Of a stretch of DNA of 64,000 bases, positions 9,717 to 18,686 are shown piece by piece. Numbering within the stretch: the stretch's first letter is position 1; every line of letters starts with the position of its first letter. The notes beneath the pieces are model-generated. The model saw only the letters and a list, made by a program, of their open reading frames with translations. It had not been told where the DNA came from and ran no database searches. The stretch covers positions 47,307 through 111,306 of the forward strand of contig JBBEWH010000019.1 in the NCBI GenBank assembly GCA_037414955.1, written 5' to 3'. The stretch comes from Phytohabitans sp037414955 (GTDB lineage: Bacteria > Actinomycetota > Actinomycetes > Mycobacteriales > Micromonosporaceae). The position numbers were made by a program, and so were the translations under genes.

Positions 9717-9919
9717 GCGCCAGCCCGTCCCGTCCGTACGCCGACCAGCAGTGGGTGGAGTCCATGTTCGCCGACCTGCAGCGCCAGGTCGATGAGCTGT
9801 CCGGCCAGCTCCAAGCGCTGACCAACCTCGTGCACATCCACACCCTCCAAGCGCTCGGCGAACCGCCGCACGAGGCCGGCCCGACCTCGACACCGCACGA
9901 GGAGGGCAGCGATGCCTGA
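9713..9919 (+). CDS. small coiled-coil protein, 68 aa
   Basis: The 68-residue product has a central heptad-like helix (VESMFADLQRQVDELSGQLQ) that should form a short coiled coil, followed by an acidic Pro/Glu/His-rich tail. It overlaps both the coupling-protein gene and the primase gene by a few bases, so translation is probably coupled to both. Function is unknown; a small adaptor of the coupling protein would fit the position. Confidence 0.65.
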   Translation: MSASPSRPYADQQWVESMFADLQRQVDELSGQLQALTNLVHIHTLQALGEPPHEAGPTSTPHEEGSDA

Positions 9920-11987
9920 GCCTCACCAGCCCGCGCCGGAACGGTTGCACGCCATCAACGCCGCCGCCGCCCGCTTCTACGCCGGCCGGCTGCCCACCTC
10001 CAGGAAGGCAGCCAACTACCTGCAAAACCACGGCATCACCGCCGCAGCCGATCCGGACGGTCCGTGGCAGGTGGGCTACGCCCCACGCTCCTGGACCGGG
10101 CTGGCCACCCACCTACGGGCTGCGGGGTTCACCGCCGAGGAGGTGACCGCCGCCGGCCTGGGGTTCATCCACCGCACCACCGGACACCTGCTCGACCGCT
10201 TCCGGGACCGGCTCATGTTCCCCATCACCGACGAACACAACCGCGTCGTCGCGTTCACCGCCCGCGACCTGTCCGGCCGCGCCGAAGCCAAATGGATCAA
10301 CAGCCCCGAGACCAGCATCTACCGCAAGCGCCTGGTGCTATACGGGCTCGGGCAGCAGCTCGCCCACCGACCGGCCGGGGGCGGCGACCCAGTGGTGTTC
10401 CTCGCCGAAGGCGCCGCCGACGTACAGGCCCTACACCGCATGGCGCAAGCGCACGCCATCTTCCCGGACACGCGGCCGGTATATGCGGTCGCGCCGTGCG
10501 GCACCAACCTCACCCGCGAACAGCTCGACCTGCTCCAGCAGACCCTGCCCGGCGCCCACCTCATCCTCGCCTTCGACGGCGACGACGCCGGTCGCCGCGC
10601 CATCAGCCGGGCCTATCCGATCGCCGCGAAATGGCCCGGCGAACTGTCCGGAGTCCGCCTGCCAGCAGGTCAGGACCCCGCCGAGATGCTCGCCACGAAC
10701 GGACCCATGTTGGCTATCAGCGAGATCGTCGGCGCGATAGAGCCGCTCGCCCAGGTCCAGATGTCGAACGTTATCGAGGACCTGTTCAAGCGCGGACGGA
10801 TCACCGACCCGGTCAAGTACGCCGCAGACCGGATCACCGCATACCAGGCCATCGCCGACTTGTTCATCGACGCGCCGAAGGCCAGCCGGCAGATGGCCGA
10901 AGCCGCCGCAGACCAGCTCGGCGTGGATCCCACCGACATCGTGCGCGGGGTCATCGAGGCGTGGGAGGCCCGCACCGCCACCACCGGCACGGACCCACCA
11001 GCCGATCTCCCACCTCCACCGACGCCTGGTCCCGTCCCGCCGGAAGCCGAGCATTCAGCTGACCAACAACCGGCGGCGAACGACCCCCCTCGGGTCGGCG
11101 CCGAACGGACCACGGTCTCGGCGTCGGCGCGCAGCACCGGCGGGCGCGCTGCGGACACCACCGCGGTGGCGACACGCCACGACCAGACCAGCGGGATCAC
11201 GGTATGGGCGCTCGCGGATGGCATAGGCCAGCATCCGGAGGCCGCGACCGCGGCAACGATGGTCGCTGACATCGCCGCCACCGTCGCCCTACGCTCGGCC
11301 CCAGCGGCCGGCGCGAACGCCGCCCGCGCCGCGATCAACGCCTTCTACGACGGGGTGCACGCAGGCCAGGCCGGCGACGCCTCGCTCATCGTCGTCGCCG
11401 CGTACCCGGCGCCGACGACAAAGCACGGCGTCCGCTTCGAACTCGCATGGGCCGGTGACTGCCGCGCCTACACGATCCGCGCCGGACAGCTCGCCCAGGT
11501 CACCGCCGACCACACCACCGCCCGGCAACGCCGCGACCTCGGCGAGCCTATCCAGGCGGGCAGCATCGCCGACCTGCTGCTCACCTCCAGCGTCCGCGCC
11601 GGCGACATCAGCGTCTGCCCGCTGGCACCAGGGCCGCTGCTCGTGTGCAACAGCACGGTGCACCGGGTAGTCCCCGACGCGGCGCTGGCGACAGAACTCG
11701 CCGGGATGAGCGACGCACAAGCCAGCGCCGACCGGCTCGTCAGCGCCGTTGGCTCTCACCACACCAGCAACGCGGCCGTACTGCTCATCCACGCCAGCTC
11801 CGCTCCGCCGGCACGAATCACCACGACCGGGATGACGCGGGCCGCAACGCTCACCGCGACGGGCTCGGCCGCGGCGCTGGCCAGAACGTCTTTCGCCAGC
11901 CCAGCAACCGAGGCGGCCCCATCCCCTGCTAGCGCCGAACCGTCGACGGACCGCCGTGCGCACCCCTCGAAGGGTCTGCGGCGTTGA
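9912..11987 (+). CDS. Toprim primase fused to a degenerate PP2C-like phosphatase domain
   Basis: The 691-residue protein has two parts. Residues about 10-330 match the catalytic core of DnaG-type primases without the zinc finger: an N-terminal core with FRDRLMFPITDEHNRVVAFT (98-116), and a Toprim domain with its Glu in FLAEGAADVQ (about 166) and its DxD in AFDGDDAGRRA (222-224). A disordered linker follows. Residues about 405-610 resemble a PP2C Ser/Thr phosphatase: ALADGIGQHPEA (about 434), GDASLIVVAAYP (488) and AWAGDCRAYTI (512). The usual late Asp is absent (LLVCNSTVH), and GGH is replaced by GQH. The primase part may prime the transferred strand. The phosphatase part may be regulatory or inactive. 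Confidence 0.85.
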   Translation: MPEPHQPAPERLHAINAAAARFYAGRLPTSRKAANYLQNHGITAAADPDGPWQVGYAPRSWTGLATHLRAAGFTAEEVTAAGLGFIHRTTGHLLDRFRDRLMFPITDEHNRVVAFTARDLSGRAEAKWINSPETSIYRKRLVLYGLGQQLAHRPAGGGDPVVFLAEGAADVQALHRMAQAHAIFPDTRPVYAVAPCGTNLTREQLDLLQQTLPGAHLILAFDGDDAGRRAISRAYPIAAKWPGELSGVRLPAGQDPAEMLATNGPMLAISEIVGAIEPLAQVQMSNVIEDLFKRGRITDPVKYAADRITAYQAIADLFIDAPKASRQMAEAAADQLGVDPTDIVRGVIEAWEARTATTGTDPPADLPPPPTPGPVPPEAEHSADQQPAANDPPRVGAERTTVSASARSTGGRAADTTAVATRHDQTSGITVWALADGIGQHPEAATAATMVADIAATVALRSAPAAGANAARAAINAFYDGVHAGQAGDASLIVVAAYPAPTTKHGVRFELAWAGDCRAYTIRAGQLAQVTADHTTARQRRDLGEPIQAGSIADLLLTSSVRAGDISVCPLAPGPLLVCNSTVHRVVPDAALATELAGMSDAQASADRLVSAVGSHHTSNAAVLLIHASSAPPARITTTGMTRAATLTATGSAAALARTSFASPATEAAPSPASAEPSTDRRAHPSKGLRR

Positions 11988-12086
11988 CCACTGGTTCTCG
12001 GCAGGTGGCGCTGCCCGAACCCGGTGAGGGGCCACCGTCCGCCGATCCCATGACCGCACCTGCTCTCTGTCGGAAGGGGAAATGGG

Positions 12087-12725
12087 ATGAATCGCAAGGA
12101 CTATCAGGAGGTCGCATCCGCCCTGCTGTCGGCGGCGGCGCGACTCGACGGAGAGCTGGAGCCCGGCGGCGCATTCGAGTCGATCGACCGGGCCGATGCC
12201 AGACGGCTCCTCGCGGTCCTGGCGGGTGGTATGGCGGACTGGTTCGCCGAACACAACCCGTACCGATTCAACCCGGAGGCGTTCTTGAGCGCGTGCGGGC
12301 TGCTCGAAGACGTCACCGCCGTGACGCCCGCTCGCACCGGCCGCCGGACAAACGAGCCCATCGCCCACGGTGACGTGAAGGTCGGCGACTGTCTCCGCTA
12401 CGTCACCGGTGGCGGACAGAATTATGCCGGTATCGTTACAAAGGTTACGGATCTGACGGTCAGACTCGAACATGGCTGGAACCTGGACATGGACTTCGAG
12501 ATGGCCAAGGTCACGCTGCGGCGAGCCAACTGGTCGCGACACCACGTGCGTCTCATGGACTCCACCGACACGCCCGGACCGTCCGACGCACCTCAGCCGA
12601 ACGCCGCCAGCGTCGCCAGTCAAGCGTTTCCTCACCCGCCTGGGACAGAGGCTCCGGCAACCAGCGCCGAGCTGGCCCCGACGGACGGGTCGCAGCCACC
12701 CAGGCAGGCCCGTCGGCCCCGGTAG
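12087..12725 (+). CDS. hypothetical ICE protein, 212 aa
   Basis: No family was recognised. Residues 1-75 are helical (EVASALLSAAARLDGE, then AGGMADWFAEHNP). Residues about 95-150 contain VKVGDCLRYVTGGGQNYAGI and VRLEHGWNLDMDFEMAKVTL, which look like a small beta barrel. The last 55 residues are Pro/Ala/Ser rich. The ATG at 12087 is preceded by GGAAGGGGAAATGGG. It follows the primase gene by about 100 bp on the same strand and ends 32 bp from a convergent gene, so it is probably the last gene of the transfer operon. Confidence 0.65.
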   Translation: MNRKDYQEVASALLSAAARLDGELEPGGAFESIDRADARRLLAVLAGGMADWFAEHNPYRFNPEAFLSACGLLEDVTAVTPARTGRRTNEPIAHGDVKVGDCLRYVTGGGQNYAGIVTKVTDLTVRLEHGWNLDMDFEMAKVTLRRANWSRHHVRLMDSTDTPGPSDAPQPNAASVASQAFPHPPGTEAPATSAELAPTDGSQPPRQARRPR

Positions 12726-12757
12726 TCCTCGAATCGTTCGCCCGCCCCGCGCTCACG

Positions 12758-14167
12758 TCACCGGTGGTGGCCCTCACGTCGCCCCTTGGTGGGCAGGGCG
12801 TGCTGCACGGTCTGGTCTGACGGTGCGCCTGCGCGGCTGCTCGGCTCCAGCCCGATCGCCGTAGCGAAGGCGAGCTTGGCCAGCCGGGGCGCCTTTTGAT
12901 CAAGCTCCCAAGGCGATGAAGCCAGCGCAGAGGCGCCGGCCTCGTACAGCGCCGAGCGCAGCCGCGAGATCCCGTCGTCGTTGGTGTCCGTCACGCGCCA
13001 GCGAGTGACCGCGTGGAACACCCCCAATCTGGGCACGTGGTTCAGTTCCCGTCCCTCGGAGACGAAGAAGTGGCCGTGTCGCGCGGCCCTGGCCGCCGCC
13101 GTTCGAAGCACCTCAGCCAGCGACGGTAGTACGGCAGCGAGCGTGTCGATCGCCTCACGGCGAGGACCGGTGCCAGTGAGTTGGCCTGGGCGCGGTGCGC
13201 CGGGTCGTACCCATCGGGTGAGCCGGTCCAGGTCGCCGGCCACATCGGCGGCTGCGCCATGTGGTGGGGTGCCGTGCAATCGGCTGGCGGCGTGTGCGGC
13301 GGTGCTCCAGGAGCGCCAGTCTGCTCCAGGGGCATGAGGCGTCGCCACTGCGCTGACGGCCAGGCCCAGCCGGGTGCCGCTGGCCAGGTGCGCGGCCCGT
13401 ACCTCGCCGACGTTACGGTGCATCCAGTCCCGCGCTGCCAGCAGCGCCGACCGGGCCGTAGCGCCGTCAATGATCGGGGTTCGCGCCCCTGGTGCCGGTG
13501 CCACTTCGAGCAGCCGCAGCAACGAGGGAGAGTTGCCGCCATTGGCCATCACCCGGTTGGTGAGCGCGGCGAGCCGGCCGCCGCCGGCCCACCGAGACCG
13601 GGCCAACGTGGGTTCGTAGACGTCCTCGGCCAAGGGGTGGCTGGCAGCCGCCCAACCGGGCAGGCTGGCATCCACCAGCAGCACCGCGTGAGTCAGGTCG
13701 GCGATGTCGATGATGGCGGCGGTGTAGCCGGCGCCGGCACGGATCGCGACACCCTCGGGGGTCAGCGGTTCGCGGATGGGCGGGGTGTGGCTGGCGAGGA
13801 TGTCGCCAGCCACCGCGAGCGCGTCCGCGGCCGAAGCGAGGTGCCGCCCAGGCCGGCAGGCCGGGGCCCGGGCGGGCGCCTCGCGGCGGTCAAGCCCGGC
13901 CGCTGCGGTGAGCCCGAGATACAGCAGTGTGGCGTGGTCTCCGGCGTGCTGCAACGCGATGTCCACAGTGTTCCGGTCGATGTCGGCGCGGGCTGGCTGG
14001 CCGCCGGTCACCAGTTCCACAAGTCGGGCCAGCCCCGCGTAGACCTGCTGCCGTGCCGCCATGGCCGCGCCGACGTCATCGATGCTTGCGGCGGGGTCTG
14101 ATGACAGTCGGTCGCGGGCGTCGGCCAGCTCGCGGTGCGTCCGCTGGAGCCAGTATCCGTAGTTCAC
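12758..14167 (-). CDS. hypothetical ICE protein, 469 aa
   Basis: The product is Ala/Leu/Arg rich, largely helical and not recognised. It opens with NYGYWLQRTHRELADARDRL and contains repeated helix-like segments through to about residue 440, with no catalytic motif I can name. The GTG at 14167 is chosen because it overlaps the stop of the upstream gene (GTGA); longer in-frame starts would overlap that gene extensively. A 32-bp gap separates its end from the convergent plus-strand gene at 12725. It probably works with the 128-residue protein encoded just upstream. Confidence 0.65.
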   Translation of the reverse strand: MNYGYWLQRTHRELADARDRLSSDPAASIDDVGAAMAARQQVYAGLARLVELVTGGQPARADIDRNTVDIALQHAGDHATLLYLGLTAAAGLDRREAPARAPACRPGRHLASAADALAVAGDILASHTPPIREPLTPEGVAIRAGAGYTAAIIDIADLTHAVLLVDASLPGWAAASHPLAEDVYEPTLARSRWAGGGRLAALTNRVMANGGNSPSLLRLLEVAPAPGARTPIIDGATARSALLAARDWMHRNVGEVRAAHLASGTRLGLAVSAVATPHAPGADWRSWSTAAHAASRLHGTPPHGAAADVAGDLDRLTRWVRPGAPRPGQLTGTGPRREAIDTLAAVLPSLAEVLRTAAARAARHGHFFVSEGRELNHVPRLGVFHAVTRWRVTDTNDDGISRLRSALYEAGASALASSPWELDQKAPRLAKLAFATAIGLEPSSRAGAPSDQTVQHALPTKGRREGHHR

Positions 14168-14550
14168 GCCAGCCCTCGCGCAGCGCTGTGCAGGCGTGAC
14201 GCGGCCCCCGCGTAGGCGAACCGGCGCCCGCTCGCAAGCTGCGGCTGTGCGCTCGCGCGCTCGTAGCCTTCGGCGAGCACGCGCACCAGGTCGAACACTG
14301 CCGCCCGTACCGGAGGACCCACCGTTGAGGGCTGCGCGGCGATGATGGCCACCGGTGCCGGATCGGGGTAGAGCTCCGCGAGCACGGAGAGCAGTTCCAA
14401 CCCGAGGAGTGCCCACGCCTGATCCGACGCGGTCGGGGAACGGAACGCTAGGCACGCCAACCGCAGGCCGGCTTGAGCCTCAGCCTCGTCATCGACTCCA
14501 GCAGCTTGAATCTGAGCGGTTGCCTGGCGCAACGCGGTCATGTAGTTCAT
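14164..14550 (-). CDS. hypothetical ICE protein, 128 aa
   Basis: A helical protein rich in Ala and Leu (for example ALLGLELLSVLAELYPDPAP). No family was recognised. It is translationally coupled to the 469-residue gene downstream through a GTGA overlap. A 510-bp region with DnaA-box-like sequences lies upstream. Confidence 0.6.
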   Translation of the reverse strand: MNYMTALRQATAQIQAAGVDDEAEAQAGLRLACLAFRSPTASDQAWALLGLELLSVLAELYPDPAPVAIIAAQPSTVGPPVRAAVFDLVRVLAEGYERASAQPQLASGRRFAYAGAASRLHSAARGLA

Positions 14551-15060
14551 CGCATCAGCCTCATCGACGGAGTGGACGAGCGTCCACCGGTGTGGGCAAC
14601 GCCTGTGGATAACCGCCCAAGGTCAGCCCTATCCACAGCCCGCGATCGGGTTACGACCCGGGACTGTTGACCAATCCGCCTGGCCTCCGGCGGTGGCGTG
14701 TGGCGTTGCGGTTCACGGGCGGCCTTGCCGGTCATGTAAAACAGGAACTGTTGTCGCACAGCGCGTCACCGGCCTCAGCCTCGAAGCCAGGCAGCATCCC
14801 TTGAGCCGCAGGAATCGCATCGCGGAAGGCCGGTTGTAGCGGGTCAGCCAGACCGAATCCCTGCCCAGCGTACGCCGCCGGCCGTTGAGCAAGTCCTCCA
14901 GCGCGCTGGCGGCGTCAACTGGTCCGGTCCGGTCGCGGCGCATCTCGGCCCACCGCCGAGTTGTCCTCAGTGGCCACGATATTGCGAGTATCTGGTAACG
15001 ACGCCGGCCTGAACCTGCCCACCGGAGTGGTGGGAGGATCTGGCTCGGATCATCGGAGCT
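14551..15060. other. 510-bp intergenic region with DnaA-box-like sites
   Basis: No convincing gene is seen. It holds TGTGGATAA at 14604-14612, a perfect DnaA-box consensus on the minus strand, and CTATCCACA at 14629-14637, one mismatch and opposite orientation. The rest must contain divergent promoters for the minus-strand gene at 14550 and the plus-strand gene at 15061. A minus-strand open stretch at about 14713-14990 could be a decayed gene, but I do not recognise it. Confidence 0.5.
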
Positions 15061-17088
15061 GTGATGGACAGCGGACGACGAGCCGGGGAGGCAGACGTGA
15101 CTGGCCAGGAGCTCACCAGGATTGAGGAGCTTGTCCTCCAGTCGGCCCGGACGGGGGCACGAGTCAAGTTCGAGGTGCTCCGCAATCCCGGTGGGGACGA
15201 GCCGGATGTCGACGTGGATCTGAGGGCCGCGCGGGCGGTACGGGCAGGGTTCCTGGCCAGTCTGCTGACCGGGGAGCTGACCCCAGAGTCCTCCCGCCTG
15301 AGAGCCGTGAAGGTGGAGGGCGCGTGGATCAGTGGTCTTCTGGACCTCCAAGGCACGGCGCTGGTGTGCCCGCTGCTGTTGGTGGACTGCGACTTTGAGC
15401 AGCCACTGATCTTGAGCGAAGCGAGAGCGCATGCGGTGCATCTCCGCGGCTGCCGGGCGCCAGCGGTCCTCGCCGATCAGCTGCGGACAGAGGCCGATCT
15501 TGACCTCAGCCAACTCCGTGTAACGGAAGGAGTACGCCTGAATGGCGCCCGCATCGGCGGGCGAGTCATCCTCGACGGCGCAAAGCTCGCTGCCAACCGG
15601 CGCCCAGCACTTCTTGCCGAGGCTCTGACCGTCGACCTTGGCCTCTCCTGCCAGCATGGGTTCGTCGCAGAAGGAGAGGTGAGGCTGGTCGGTGCCCGCA
15701 TTGGCGGCCAGCTCAATATGATCGGCGCTGACCTTTCCAATCCGGACGGCACTGCTCTGGCCGCCGAGCACATGACCGTCGCACAGAGCATGTTCTGTCG
15801 CGAGGGATTCACAGCTCGCGGAGAAGTGCGACTCACCGGCGCCGAGATCGGGGGCACACTCGATTTCAGTGCCGCCAACCTGATCAATCCAGACGGTGTC
15901 GTGCTGTTTGGCGACATGTTGACGGTCGAGCATGTCGCCACCTTCGGTGGCGGCTTCACCGCGGAGGGACAGCTGCGCCTGCTCGGTGCTCGCGTGGGCG
16001 GCCAGCTCGTATTCAACGGTGCGAAGCTCATCAATGGCCCCGATCCAGATGGCCTCCCATGGCCTAAGGGTGGCCGTCCACCGGCGCTGGTTGCAGACGG
16101 CCTCGTCGTCGACCACGACCTGATCTGCGAGGACGGGTTCACAGCGCTGGGCGGACTGCGACTCGTCGGCGCCCATGTCAAGGGGGAACTTCGTCTCAAC
16201 AACGCCGTCCTGTTCAACGAAAACGGTGTGGCCCTCGCCGCCGCGTCTCTGACTGTCGATCGCGACATGTACTTCGTCCGTAGCACCGCCCGCGGTGAGG
16301 TAGCGCTCGTGGGTGCCCGCATCGGCAACTCGCTCGACTTCACCAAAACGGATCTCGCGAACCTCGGAGGCATGGCTCTCGACTTGGAGTCGGTCCGTGC
16401 CGCACGACTTGTGCTGATGCCCCTCCATGATCCGTTCGGTGGCGTCGACCTCACGAACGCCGAGGTAGAGCGTCTCTACGATGACCTGTCCGGGTCGGTC
16501 CGCTGGGTGCGCGCGTCGCCGTTGCTCCTGACGGGGTTCACCTACGGGGCGTTCGGGGATGACACACTCGGTGATTCCCACGTGAAGGTCCGCGCGCGGC
16601 TGCGTTGGCTGAGACGAAACCAGCATGGCTACACGCCACAACTGTACGAACAGCTTGCAGCGGCTTACCGCAGGTCGGGACGTGATGATGCGGCGCGGCG
16701 GGTGATGATCGCGAAGGAGTGGCGACGCCGCCGCCGACTCAATCCATTGGGCAAGGTGTGGAACCTGCTTCTGTGGGCCGTAGTCGGCTACGGCTACCGA
16801 GCCTGGTTCGCCGCCTTGTGGCTGGGGGCGCTGGTCGGAGTAGGAACGTGGGCCTTCGACTCGGCGCATCGGCGCGGCGATTTCGTGCCCGCTGCAGCGT
16901 CGGTCCCCGATTTCCAGCCTGCGATCTTCGCGCTCGACACGCTGCTGCCCATTGTCGACCTCGGGCAACAGAAGGCGTGGCAGGCCCAAGGATCCGCGTT
17001 GCCCTGGTCCTGGGCAATGATCGGATCCGGCTGGATCCTCACCACGGCGGTGGTTGCCGGGCTGGCTAAGGTCCTGAAGCGGGAGTAG
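15061..17088 (+). CDS. beta-helix repeat protein with C-terminal membrane helices
   Basis: The 675-residue protein contains at least six copies of a roughly 42-residue repeat. Each has the pattern GFTAEGEVRLVGARIGGQL, then a hydrophobic strand, then NPDG and LTVD, between about residues 130 and 440. The repeats should form a right-handed beta-helix of pentapeptide-like or bactofilin-like type. Residues about 570-610 and 645-670 are membrane helices. Similar proteins in Streptomyces are often annotated as membrane-associated oxidoreductases, but no redox cofactor motif is visible. GTG at 15061 or ATG at 15064 can start it. Upstream DNA has only a weak ribosome site. It is a single-gene unit convergent with the next gene. 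Confidence 0.75.
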   Translation: MMDSGRRAGEADVTGQELTRIEELVLQSARTGARVKFEVLRNPGGDEPDVDVDLRAARAVRAGFLASLLTGELTPESSRLRAVKVEGAWISGLLDLQGTALVCPLLLVDCDFEQPLILSEARAHAVHLRGCRAPAVLADQLRTEADLDLSQLRVTEGVRLNGARIGGRVILDGAKLAANRRPALLAEALTVDLGLSCQHGFVAEGEVRLVGARIGGQLNMIGADLSNPDGTALAAEHMTVAQSMFCREGFTARGEVRLTGAEIGGTLDFSAANLINPDGVVLFGDMLTVEHVATFGGGFTAEGQLRLLGARVGGQLVFNGAKLINGPDPDGLPWPKGGRPPALVADGLVVDHDLICEDGFTALGGLRLVGAHVKGELRLNNAVLFNENGVALAAASLTVDRDMYFVRSTARGEVALVGARIGNSLDFTKTDLANLGGMALDLESVRAARLVLMPLHDPFGGVDLTNAEVERLYDDLSGSVRWVRASPLLLTGFTYGAFGDDTLGDSHVKVRARLRWLRRNQHGYTPQLYEQLAAAYRRSGRDDAARRVMIAKEWRRRRRLNPLGKVWNLLLWAVVGYGYRAWFAALWLGALVGVGTWAFDSAHRRGDFVPAAASVPDFQPAIFALDTLLPIVDLGQQKAWQAQGSALPWSWAMIGSGWILTTAVVAGLAKVLKRE

Positions 17089-17156
17089 CCATACGAGCAC
17101 CAGCAGCGCGGTGGGTTGAACCTCACTGTGCGAGATCGCCCTCATAGGTGTGCTCA

Positions 17157-17621
17157 TCAGTTCCACCAGCCCTCGGGGGCGGGTTCGGCGGTGGCCGGCG
17201 GCAGGTCGGTGTGCCGGGCGTCGCGGTCGTCCTCGGCGGCCCGGCACTGCCGGAACGGGCCGTCCTCGCCGAGCAGATGAGGCAGGTGCCGGTCCAGCTC
17301 GACCGACCAGCTCGACATGCCGGTGGCCGTGTTGCGGGCGACCTCCCAGGAACGCCACAGGGTTTCCAGGCGCCAGATCGCTTCGGCGTGGCGCCACCAT
17401 TGCGGGCACCAGTGCCAGCGTTGCCCGTCGACGCGCCAGCCGAACATCGGCAGGAACATCCCGTGCACCCATGCTTCGACGGTCGGGAACCTCAGCTTCA
17501 CCGGCTTGGCGGTTGAGGCGGCCGGTGGCTGGTCGTCGAGGCGCTGGGTCAGTTCGGCGACCTCGGTTTGCAGGGCGGCGACCATGCCGGCGAGGTCATC
17601 GATGCGAACGCGGCCGGTCAC
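17157..17621 (-). CDS. DUF4913 protein
   Basis: This 154-residue protein has an N-terminal coiled coil (about 8-32) and then the DUF4913 domain. That domain carries a Trp-rich signature: VEAWVHGMFLPMF, WHWCPQWWRHAEAIWRLE, LWRSWEVAR and a distal DRHLPHLLGEDGPFRQC. DUF4913 proteins are common in actinobacterial conjugative elements; their function is not established. The GTG at 17621 overlaps the upstream stop (GTGA) and is preceded by GAGGAGG. It is the last gene of the minus-strand mobilisation-like group. Confidence 0.85.
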   Translation of the reverse strand: MTGRVRIDDLAGMVAALQTEVAELTQRLDDQPPAASTAKPVKLRFPTVEAWVHGMFLPMFGWRVDGQRWHWCPQWWRHAEAIWRLETLWRSWEVARNTATGMSSWSVELDRHLPHLLGEDGPFRQCRAAEDDRDARHTDLPPATAEPAPEGWWN

Positions 17622-18595
17622 CGGGTCCTCCTCTGTGTGGGACGAGCGGTCGGGGTGGCCGCGGGCATGGCGGTCGGGTGAGCGGTGATCGCCCGCTGAG
17701 CGGGCACCGGGAACGACTGCGCGGCGAGCTGCGCGGGATGACCACCACGGGCGGCCTCGGCGAGCGCAGCGGCGTCCGCCGTGTGGTCGCTGGCGCGTCC
17801 GTCCGCTGCGGCTGCGCCGGCTCGGGCGGCCTGGTGCTCGTCGACGGTGGTGGCTGGGTTGTCGGGTGTGCCGGCGGTGGTGGACGCGGTGCGGTGCTCG
17901 GCCTCGGCCCGATCGAGGAGTGCTTCGATGTGCGCGAGGGACTGTGCGGACCAGCCGCTGTCTTCGAGGTTGCGTAGCAGCCGCGCCCGCCCGATCGGGT
18001 CGAGTGTGCCGGCCAGCCGGGTGATCTCGTGGTCGAGTTCTTCGCCGATCTGGGTGAGGGCGCCGGCGGTGGGTGGGTGTCCGCCATGGCGGCGGGCCGG
18101 ACCGCGACCGGCACGGTCGAAGTCGCGGGCGGCGTTGGCCATCGCCTCCTGGCGCGGTACGCCGTCGTCGCGGTACTGGTCGTAGAAGTCCATCAGGCCG
18201 GCGGCGCGGCGGCGCAGGTCGTCCTCGCAGGCGGCTAGCACGGTGGCCGCGGTTGCGTTGCTGTCGGCGTGGCCGGATGCCTGCACCCAGTGCCGGGCGA
18301 CCTCTTGTAACGGCAGCCCGGCCAGGTGATCGCGCAGGCGGTCGCCGTCGGCGGCGAAACGGGACCACTCGCGTGCCCGCCGGCGCGCTTCGGCCGCGGC
18401 GAGCCGCTCGGCCTTGCGGGCGTCCAGTTCCCGGCGGGCTTGCTCGCGCAGTTCCTGCTCCGCCTTGTTGGCTTTGCTGCGGGCGTTCTCTGCGGCCAGC
18501 CGCGATCCGGCCTCGATGAGCACGCCGAGGGCCATCAGGCGTTCCATCGCCCGCTGGGTGCCTTCGCTCCAGGGGTCGTGATGCTCGGGTTCCAT
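17618..18595 (-). CDS. coiled-coil mobilisation-associated protein
   Basis: The 325-residue product has a long charged coiled coil (about residues 28-78, rich in Ala, Arg, Glu and Lys), a helical middle domain (about 80-200), and an Ala/Thr/Pro-rich tail. It is encoded between the degenerate relaxase and the DUF4913 gene, an arrangement repeated in many actinobacterial ICEs. A relaxosome accessory role is inferred from that context. The start ATG at 18595 follows the relaxase-like gene by 36 bp. Confidence 0.65.
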   Translation of the reverse strand: MEPEHHDPWSEGTQRAMERLMALGVLIEAGSRLAAENARSKANKAEQELREQARRELDARKAERLAAAEARRRAREWSRFAADGDRLRDHLAGLPLQEVARHWVQASGHADSNATAATVLAACEDDLRRRAAGLMDFYDQYRDDGVPRQEAMANAARDFDRAGRGPARRHGGHPPTAGALTQIGEELDHEITRLAGTLDPIGRARLLRNLEDSGWSAQSLAHIEALLDRAEAEHRTASTTAGTPDNPATTVDEHQAARAGAAAADGRASDHTADAAALAEAARGGHPAQLAAQSFPVPAQRAITAHPTAMPAATPTARPTQRRTR

Positions 18596-18611
18596 GGCCG
18601 CAACGCTGGCC

Positions 18612-18686
18612 GCTACGGGTATCCGGCAGCGCTACCGGGAGCGGCGCCGGCTGTGCTGCCAGGGCGCTACGGGCACCGCTACGGGT
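18612..18686. promoter_or_regulatory. cluster of imperfect ICE palindromes and half-sites
   Basis: Two imperfect palindromes, GCTACGGGTATC at 18612 and GCTACCGGGAGC at 18631, each differ from the GCTAC-2 nt-GTAGC core by one base. Further half-sites reading GCTACGGG follow near 18666 and 18678. They cover the short gap upstream of the gene starting at 18595 and the 3' end of the relaxase-like gene. Confidence 0.4.

Noticed and set aside
14713..17472. 919-aa open frame on the minus strand
   Set aside because: It runs antisense to the beta-helix repeat gene, has no recognisable domain, and is explained by high GC opening the opposite frame.
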